From: Bacillota bacterium | GTDB taxonomy: Bacteria > Bacillota_I > Bacilli_A > Erysipelotrichales > Erysipelotrichaceae | DNA: 38,621 nt | NCBI GenBank assembly: GCA_023388535.1 | Contig: JAEWFZ010000044.1 | Span: 1 to 38,621 of the forward strand | Direction: 5' to 3' | Shown: in pieces, positions 33,105 through 38,621 of the stretch | Position numbering within the stretch: position 1 is the first letter of the stretch | Layout of the letters: each line of letters begins with the position of its first letter | Program-made: the position numbers and the translations under genes | Notes under the pieces: generated by a model | Told to the model about the DNA's origin: nothing | Seen by the model: the letters and a program-made list of their open reading frames with translations, nothing else | Databases searched by the model: none

Positions 33105-35225
33105 CTAGTTTCGACCAAATAATGAATCGATTAAGCGCTTGAAGAAAGATGGCTTAGAGGTAAAGATTGGTTCAACCGGAGTGACATTGGCTTGGAAATA
33201 ATCACGTATGACATTTTGTGAATGGTATTTAGCCGTTTCGGCATTGGAGAGATACTCTCCGTTTTCCTGCATATACCAACCAAAAGCATCTGGACTCATT
33301 TCTTTTTCCAAAATAAAGTCTAAATGTTGCTTGGCCTTAGCATCTCTTACTTCAACAAAAACTTCTACCCGTCGCTGAGTATTTCGATTGAGCAAATCTC
33401 CGGAGCCTAAATAATAAGTAGCTCGTTCTTTGCTACCAAAACGCATAATTCGCGAGTGTTCTAAGTATTGTCCAATGATTGACTTAATGGTTATATTTTC
33501 CGTATAACCTTCTATTCCGGTAAGCAGACAAGCGATGCCGCGAATAATCAAAAATACTTTAACGCCAACTTGGCTGGCTTCTATTAATTTGTTCATTACC
33601 ACTAAATCATTCATGGAATTGAATTTAAAGACAAGTTCCCCTTGACCATGTTGTTTATGATACTCGATTTCTTGATCAATGGCTTCAATTAAGCGAGAGC
33701 GATAACTAAGGGGCGCGATCCATAGCGATTGACTTTCTTCGACGACTTCATTCATGCCAAAATCATCAAATAGCGCATCGGCATCTTCGCCTATCTGACG
33801 ATCGCTGGTGATATAACCTAAGTCTGTGTAGAGTTCCATAGTTTTTTCATTGAAATTACCAGTGCCTATATAGGTGATATAGCTAGGAACTTTATTTTGT
33901 TGTCGGGTTATGAGCATGACTTTAGAATGGACCTTTAAATCCGTCATGCCATAAATGATATGGCAACCACTTTCTTCAAGCACGGAGGAATAGTCAATAT
34001 TATTCTGTTCATCAAAACGAGCCCGAAGCTCTAATAAACAAACGACCTCTTTTCCTTTCTCTGCCGCATAAATCAAAGCGGAAACGACCCGACTGGGTGA
34101 AGCCAAACGATATAGCGATATTTTAATCGATACTACGGAAGCATCGTTAGCGGCTGCGTAAATCGTTGAAACCAGCGGTTGACTGGATTGATATGGAAAG
34201 GATAACAAAAGATCGTTTTTGCTTAAATACTCGATGGGATTGACGGTATTAAAATCAATGCTCTGAACGGGCGTAGGTGTTGGATAATAATGCTCTGGAT
34301 AAATATCTTGGAAATACTTTCTAATTCCAAACAGCACAGTGAGATCGGTAGGATTACTGGAAACGATCAGTTGATCGCGAGTAATTTTCATTTTCGGTAA
34401 AAAATAGTCTAAGAACTCATCCGATAATTTACTATTGACTTGTAAGCGAATAATGCCCAAACGACGACGTTTTTTCAGTAATTCTTTCATGATTTCCCTA
34501 AAATCACGATGTTCGTCAATCAGTTCATTACTCGCATCAATATCGGCGTTACGGGTAACCCGTAGTACCGTTTGTTCTTTGATGACATATTTTTTAAAAA
34601 GTGAGGAAAGATTCTGTTGTATCAATTCTGAGGTTAAGATGACCCGATGCTCTTCATTAATGCTATAGATAGAAAAACGCGGCACATTGTTTAAGGAAAC
34701 TAAAGCATATTTAATGTTTTTATCTTTATCGACTAAGGAACAAGCGATATAGTGTTCATTATTTTTTAAAAACGGAAATGGATGATGAGGATCGATGATT
34801 TGAACGGTAATTAACGGCTTTATCTCAACATTAAAGATACGTTTGGCCATTAATTGGTCCACTTTATCTAGCTTATTAATATTGATAAAATCAATACCCT
34901 CTTTTTTTAGCATCGATTTCACCTGTTGATAGGTTTTAGCGATTACTTTTTCGTGCGAGCGTAAATAACTCATCACACTTTCAATTTGTTGGCGGGCTGT
35001 TTGTCCCGTTTTTTCGTCTTCTTTATCGGGCAGTACCAACATTTGATCGCTTAAGGAACCGATTCGGACCATAAAGAATTCATCTAAATTATTAGCATAA
35101 ATCGCCAAAAAATTAAGACGTTCTAACAAGGGAACTTGAGGATGAACTGCATGCAATAAAACTCTTAAGTTAAACTTCAACCAAGAAATTTCACGATTTT
35201 CATAAAGTTGAACTTCATTTGACAT
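33105..35225 (-). CDS. ppk: Polyphosphate kinase 1
   Basis: PPK1 reversibly makes long-chain polyphosphate from ATP. The 706 residues contain the N-terminal REISWLKFN signature, SLYRLA near 365, the two histidines expected at the active site (HSKVM near 431 and EHSRIMRFG near 590), and the GTGNFNEKT loop. Length is normal. Eleven bases separate it from ppx upstream. Barnase starts 38 bp downstream. Confidence 0.96.
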   Translation of the reverse strand: MSNEVQLYENREISWLKFNLRVLLHAVHPQVPLLERLNFLAIYANNLDEFFMVRIGSLSDQMLVLPDKEDEKTGQTARQQIESVMSYLRSHEKVIAKTYQQVKSMLKKEGIDFININKLDKVDQLMAKRIFNVEIKPLITVQIIDPHHPFPFLKNNEHYIACSLVDKDKNIKYALVSLNNVPRFSIYSINEEHRVILTSELIQQNLSSLFKKYVIKEQTVLRVTRNADIDASNELIDEHRDFREIMKELLKKRRRLGIIRLQVNSKLSDEFLDYFLPKMKITRDQLIVSSNPTDLTVLFGIRKYFQDIYPEHYYPTPTPVQSIDFNTVNPIEYLSKNDLLLSFPYQSSQPLVSTIYAAANDASVVSIKISLYRLASPSRVVSALIYAAEKGKEVVCLLELRARFDEQNNIDYSSVLEESGCHIIYGMTDLKVHSKVMLITRQQNKVPSYITYIGTGNFNEKTMELYTDLGYITSDRQIGEDADALFDDFGMNEVVEESQSLWIAPLSYRSRLIEAIDQEIEYHKQHGQGELVFKFNSMNDLVVMNKLIEASQVGVKVFLIIRGIACLLTGIEGYTENITIKSIIGQYLEHSRIMRFGSKERATYYLGSGDLLNRNTQRRVEVFVEVRDAKAKQHLDFILEKEMSPDAFGWYMQENGEYLSNAETAKYHSQNVIRDYFQANVTPVEPIFTSKPSFFKRLIDSLFGRN

Positions 35226-35236
35226 CTTGAAGCCTC

Positions 35237-36103
35237 CTACAATACCTTATAAATGAGATATCCTTCTCTAACACCGGAATTACTTAGATATATCGTTTCT
35301 GATTCAAAGTGGCTAAGCACCGTGGTTAAGATTTGTAAGCCTGGTAAAAAAGTATGAATTCGATCGGGTACTTGTTGTAATAATTGAATTTTCGACGCTT
35401 TACTACCATCACTTAATTGGCTTAATAATTTACTTATCTTGTTGGCGGAAACTTTTTTGGTTTCATTTAATAGTTTAAAGGTAGCGCGCGCCGTACCACC
35501 GATAGCAATCACCTCTTTAATTCGATATTCTTGAATTTTTGATTCAATAAGCTTGTTAAGAAAAGCTTGTTTGATATTAGCTAATTCGGTGGCGGTTGCT
35601 ATTATATCTTCGACATAGTTGATATAGCTATTTAAAGAAGCCATGGCAATAGACACCGAATAAACGATCGATTGATCTTTAAAAACGACTAATTCGGTAG
35701 AACCACCACCAATATCGATCAATAAGCCTTCGTCTAATTTCACTTCTTCTAGCGCCCCCAAAAACCCATAATGGGCTTCGGTTTCTCCGGATAGTAAGGT
35801 TATTTTAATCCCCGTTTTTTCATAAATTTTCTTTAAAACCGTCTTCGAGTTTTTAATGTTTCTCAAAGATGCGGTCGCAAACGCATGGATTTGATGACAA
35901 TGAATATTCTTGGCTATAGTTTCAAAACGAGTCAGAACATCGACGGCTACTTGAATACCAGTTTTGGTCATTTTTCCGTCTTCAATATGATTGACTAAGC
36001 CAGCCATTTCCTTTTCAGAAATTAGTAGCTGATACGATTTTTTCTTTACTAGATATACATTCAAACGGACCGTATTGGACCCAATATCAATAATTCCTAT
36101 CAT
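35237..36103 (-). CDS. ppx: Exopolyphosphatase/GppA-family phosphatase
   Basis: The 288 residues match the short Ppx/GppA form: IDIGSNTVRL at 5-14, ATASLRN near 79, the LSGETEA segment near 103, and IDIGGGSTEL near 130-139, all parts of the ASKHA-fold nucleotide pocket. It hydrolyses polyphosphate or pppGpp. It lies 11 bp ahead of ppk, so synthesis and breakdown are in one operon. Confidence 0.93.
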   Translation of the reverse strand: MIGIIDIGSNTVRLNVYLVKKKSYQLLISEKEMAGLVNHIEDGKMTKTGIQVAVDVLTRFETIAKNIHCHQIHAFATASLRNIKNSKTVLKKIYEKTGIKITLLSGETEAHYGFLGALEEVKLDEGLLIDIGGGSTELVVFKDQSIVYSVSIAMASLNSYINYVEDIIATATELANIKQAFLNKLIESKIQEYRIKEVIAIGGTARATFKLLNETKKVSANKISKLLSQLSDGSKASKIQLLQQVPDRIHTFLPGLQILTTVLSHFESETIYLSNSGVREGYLIYKVL

Positions 36104-36129
36104 AATTTACCTCTGGTTATATTATATCA

Positions 36130-36158
36130 TTGAAACTAATTAGATTTTACGCTAAGAT
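36130..36158 (+). promoter_or_regulatory. PAP2 gene promoter giving a leaderless mRNA
   Basis: TTGAAA (36130-36135) and TAAGAT (36153-36158) are 17 bp apart. Only six bases separate the -10 from the ATG at 36165, so transcription should start at the start codon. A divergent -10 (TATAAT on the minus strand, 36121-36126) for ppx lies beside the -35. Confidence 0.65.
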
Positions 36159-36164
36159 AACGAC

Positions 36165-36716
36165 ATGACAAATTTTGAATATCAACTATTACTTAAAATT
36201 CAAGAGCTAATGGGAAATCGTTTTTTCGATGATTTCTTTGCGACGTTCACCAAATTTGGCAACGCTGGGATCATCTGGATATTAATCTGTTCCATATTGC
36301 TGATTTATAAACCGACCCGAAAGCTCGGTTTTCTAGCTTTGGTGGCTTTATTATTTGAGTTTACTTTAAACGATTTAATTCTAAAACCAATCTTCGCTCG
36401 ACCGCGTCCGTTCATGACCTTTGAGATCTATCCGATCATCAAGCAGCCTTCCGGTTTCTCATTTCCTTCTGGACATGCCGCCAGCTCGCTAGCGGTAGCG
36501 ACGATATTAATGATTCATAAGTACCCGGGTCGTCATTTCATTATGGTATTAGCCTTGTTAATGGCTTTCTCAAGGGTTTATCTAATGGTGCACTATCCAT
36601 TTGATGTGTTAATGGGCATAATAGTCGGTGTCTTGTCAGCTTTTATTGTTTACAAGGTATCAAAAAATCGAGGTTTTGATGCCTCGATTGTATCTAATCA
36701 ACCTCCGATGGAGTGA
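36165..36716 (+). CDS. PAP2-family membrane phosphatase
   Basis: The 183-residue multi-pass membrane protein carries the three PAP2 motifs: KPIFARPRP near 75, FPSGH near 102, and SRVYLMVHYPFD near 137-148 with the catalytic His. It would dephosphorylate lipids such as undecaprenyl diphosphate or phosphatidate-type substrates. It has no Shine-Dalgarno site. Its 3' end overlaps the convergent gene by 19 bp. Confidence 0.9.
   Translation: MTNFEYQLLLKIQELMGNRFFDDFFATFTKFGNAGIIWILICSILLIYKPTRKLGFLALVALLFEFTLNDLILKPIFARPRPFMTFEIYPIIKQPSGFSFPSGHAASSLAVATILMIHKYPGRHFIMVLALLMAFSRVYLMVHYPFDVLMGIIVGVLSAFIVYKVSKNRGFDASIVSNQPPME
36662..36692 (-). terminator. Terminator within the PAP2 coding region
   Basis: On the minus strand the stem AATCGAGG/CCTCGATT is followed by a run of six T. 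It lies past the stop codon of the minus-strand phosphatase gene and inside the last codons of PAP2. Confidence 0.65.
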
Positions 36717-37306
36717 TAGTCTAGTAATTTCATTTCCCTAGTTTCAGGGTGATAATCAATTTCAAATAAAAATCCCGTACCATTATCGATACTTAGGTCT
36801 CGATAATTTTCTTTTTTGAGATTCAATAAGGTGAAGTGTATCATGCGGATGGTGCCTGCATGGGCGACGATCATCACGGTTTTTAGATCATCCTCCACCA
36901 TTTCTTGGCAAATATTATGTAACTCATCAAAGACGCGTTTTTGAAATATTTCAGCGTTTTCAGCACGAATTTTTAATGGTGAATCGGTGAAGAATTCACG
37001 ATGAAAGGGTTGTCTGAGTTCGCGATAATCAACGTTCTCTATGTCACCAAAGAATATTTCTCGGAGTCCATAGCGACGATTTTCCGGGCGAACTTCTTCA
37101 TCAAATAATATTTTAGCTGTTTCATAGGTTCGCGATAAATCAGAACTATATAAACGATCGTATTTAGGAAATTCGTAGTTTTGTTTTACTTTATATAATT
37201 GGTCGATCCCCTCTGGAATTAGTTGGTGATCGGTATGGCCAGACATGCGATGGTTAAAATTCCCATCGGTTAGTCCGTGTCGTACAAGTGCAATTCTTAA
37301 CTTCAT
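36698..37306 (-). CDS. Histidine phosphatase (phosphoglycerate mutase-like)
   Basis: The 202 residues have the catalytic RHG at 9-11 (LVRHGLTDGN), SSDLSRTYETA near 55, and a second His in VAHAGT near 149. This is the broad-specificity branch of the histidine phosphatases (CobC/PhoE-like) and lacks the mutase insert. The start shares a base with the MFS stop codon (TAATG). Confidence 0.87.
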   Translation of the reverse strand: MKLRIALVRHGLTDGNFNHRMSGHTDHQLIPEGIDQLYKVKQNYEFPKYDRLYSSDLSRTYETAKILFDEEVRPENRRYGLREIFFGDIENVDYRELRQPFHREFFTDSPLKIRAENAEIFQKRVFDELHNICQEMVEDDLKTVMIVAHAGTIRMIHFTLLNLKKENYRDLSIDNGTGFLFEIDYHPETREMKLLDYHSIGG

Positions 37307-38454
37307 TATTTTTTTGGCTCCTTATAATTTAACATCAGTAAGGTTGGTATAATTAGCGAAATTCCAGCAACGACAATGAAAGTATTAATTTCCATCATCG
37401 AATAAGCCCATGAGGAAATCAAAGGCATTAAAATTACCGGAATATTCGATGTAATCGAGGTCATTAACAAATGACCCGTAGCTCTTAAATGGACTGGGAC
37501 TTGTTGATTTACCGCCTCTTTTTGAGATAGTAAAATCAATGGGAAAGAAATCAATTGTAACCCAGAAAAGGCAATGATTAAATTGACATTGTCGGTTAGT
37601 CCAATTCCGACAAAGCGAATGATAAAGGTAACTGTAGCTAGTATTACAATCTTCTTTAGTCCGTAGCGAATTAATAAAGCAGCACCAAAAATCATCAATG
37701 GTAATTCTACCAAAGCTTGTAAAAACCATTTAAAGCCGATAACCTCGGTACCAGCGCCTAATAAAATCATATAGTCGATGACCGTCAGGGCATCCATATT
37801 AAAGACTAAAAAGACCCAGAAGAAAACTAAGATAACCAGTAAAAACTGCGGATTTCTAAGCAAAGCTCCAACGTCTTTAAAGTTAAAACTAGTACTCGCT
37901 TCTTGATAATCTGAATCCTTTAACGGCATCATCAGCAGTAACATGAGACCTAGAAATGGAAACATCGCAAGAGATAACGCTGGATACCCAAAATCTTTGA
38001 TGAGATAGCCCAACAAGAAAGCACCTAGCGCCCAACCGATCGATCCAAATAAGCGAATCACACCAAAATGTTGGCGGGTATCTTCATCGATGGTATATAC
38101 CCAAGTTTCCAATAGATTACTAGTCACTCTAAAAAAACCTACCGACAATGCACTATAAATCAGCATCACTGAAAACAGTGGATTATTTAAGCGATAGGTA
38201 ATGAAAGTCGATACGCTGAGAATTACTAACGAAACCATTAACATCGGTTTGGTTCGTTGCATTTTATCACAAATGATGCCAAACAAAAACTGCGAAACAA
38301 TTCCGATCAAAGCCGATAAGGATAAAATATAACCACGCTCGATGGCGGTAAATCCCATATCCGTTAAGAATGGAATAATTTGAGAATAGCTAAAACTAAA
38401 ACCAGCAAAACCAATTAAAAATAGTACATAATATAATAGTCGAGTTTTTTTCAT
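37306..38454 (-). CDS. MFS transporter of the LacY/nucleoside-symporter-like group
   Basis: The 382-residue protein has about 12 hydrophobic segments and the MFS loop motif between TM2 and TM3 (FGIICDKMQRTKPM). It resembles the MFS_1_like group (nucleoside, oligosaccharide or phenylpropionate-type permeases). The substrate is unknown. The start was set at the ATG at 38454, with GGGGAG seven bases upstream. A TATACT -10 lies at about 38475. Confidence 0.82.
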   Translation of the reverse strand: MKKTRLLYYVLFLIGFAGFSFSYSQIIPFLTDMGFTAIERGYILSLSALIGIVSQFLFGIICDKMQRTKPMLMVSLVILSVSTFITYRLNNPLFSVMLIYSALSVGFFRVTSNLLETWVYTIDEDTRQHFGVIRLFGSIGWALGAFLLGYLIKDFGYPALSLAMFPFLGLMLLLMMPLKDSDYQEASTSFNFKDVGALLRNPQFLLVILVFFWVFLVFNMDALTVIDYMILLGAGTEVIGFKWFLQALVELPLMIFGAALLIRYGLKKIVILATVTFIIRFVGIGLTDNVNLIIAFSGLQLISFPLILLSQKEAVNQQVPVHLRATGHLLMTSITSNIPVILMPLISSWAYSMMEINTFIVVAGISLIIPTLLMLNYKEPKK

Positions 38455-38499
38455 TGCATTTCTCCCCACTATAGTATAGCAAATTATTCAAAGAATAAT

Positions 38500-38621
38500 C
38501 ATAACCACTTGTAGAACAAGTGGTATGTCAAGCCCTTAAAGGGCCTGTTGCTGCCTAGTCCTGCGACTATTGAAGCCTGACAGCTGCAGCGTTCTCACAG
38601 ACTTGCCACTCAAAGTGGCTT
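38500..38621. other. GC-rich, hairpin-rich intergenic sequence at the window edge
   Basis: The last 120 bases are about half G+C, well above neighbouring intergenic DNA. They contain hairpins ACCACTTG/CAAGTGGT (just after 38500), GCCC/GGGC near 38532-38543, AGTC/GACT near 38557-38568 and GCCACT/AGTGGC near 38605-38619. Read on the minus strand the first hairpin is followed by a T-rich stretch, so it could be the terminator of an RNA that enters from the right. I could not match it to tmRNA, SRP RNA, RNase P RNA, 6S RNA or a riboswitch. Confidence 0.35.

Noticed and set aside
38521..38621. tmRNA gene on the plus strand
   Set aside because: GTTGCTGCCTAG could read as a tag ending in VAA, but there is no room for a tmRNA 5' half beside the MFS promoter and the preceding codons do not look like a tag.

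Overview
The window looks like a chromosome segment of a low-G+C Gram-positive bacterium (Bacillota). Shine-Dalgarno sites are strong, TGA is a stop, and a sortase implies a cell wall. The gene mix and the reduced guaB-guaA pair would suit an Erysipelotrichia-like or neighbouring lineage, but the species cannot be fixed from this sequence alone.

Bases 1-212 are left flank. They hold three copies of a ~20-bp direct repeat that may be the end of an IS21-type insertion sequence, and an intrinsic terminator that almost certainly served guaB-guaA before an element landed there. Bases 213-14505 are a ~14.3-kb integrative mobilizable element in the 3' end of guaA, bounded by the 13-bp repeat ACTCCCACTCAAT. 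Its left half is a minus-strand defence operon: XRE-type regulator, type III methyltransferase (Mod), type III helicase-nuclease (Res), SIR2-like protein and HerA-type ATPase. Its right half, on the plus strand, is the mobility module: excisionase-like protein, tyrosine integrase, RHH/MobC-like protein, primase-polymerase, RepA-like ATPase, MobC and MOB relaxase. The halves diverge from a 185-bp control region in which two near-identical pseudo-palindromes lie on the two promoters, so one regulator could gate both defence and excision. There is no type IV secretion or coupling-protein gene, so the element would need a helper.

From 14491 rightwards is host DNA with many small operons. guaB encodes an IMP dehydrogenase without the CBS (Bateman) pair, and overlapping guaA encodes only the ATP-pyrophosphatase part of GMP synthase. 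Then come a HAD phosphatase, a pyrophosphatase-like protein, mscL, a class A-type sortase, cysK, two divergent CorC/HlyC-family proteins (one behind a 27-codon Pro/Asp/Cys-containing leader ORF, the other with a degenerate membrane domain), an S9 peptidase, a HAD phosphatase and a flavo-diiron protein. After a tRNA-Thr(GGU) gene is a minus-strand operon of a membrane-anchored EIIB-like protein, a flavoenzyme-like protein without its nucleotide-binding motifs, a NYN/OST-HTH protein, coaD and a GNAT acetyltransferase. Next are a DUF4236 protein, an SpxH/YjbH-like DsbA-family protein, and a ppx-ppk-barnase-barstar operon whose barnase is a predicted lipoprotein. The window ends with a PAP2 phosphatase, a phosphoglycerate-mutase-family phosphatase, an MFS transporter and a GC-rich, hairpin-rich stretch cut by the window edge.

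The most rewarding points are the five-gene composite defence operon with its shared operators, the minimal guaB-guaA pair, the leader peptide before a CorC-type Mg2+ protein, the lipoprotein barnase in a polyphosphate operon, and single genes whose promoters leave almost no 5' leader.
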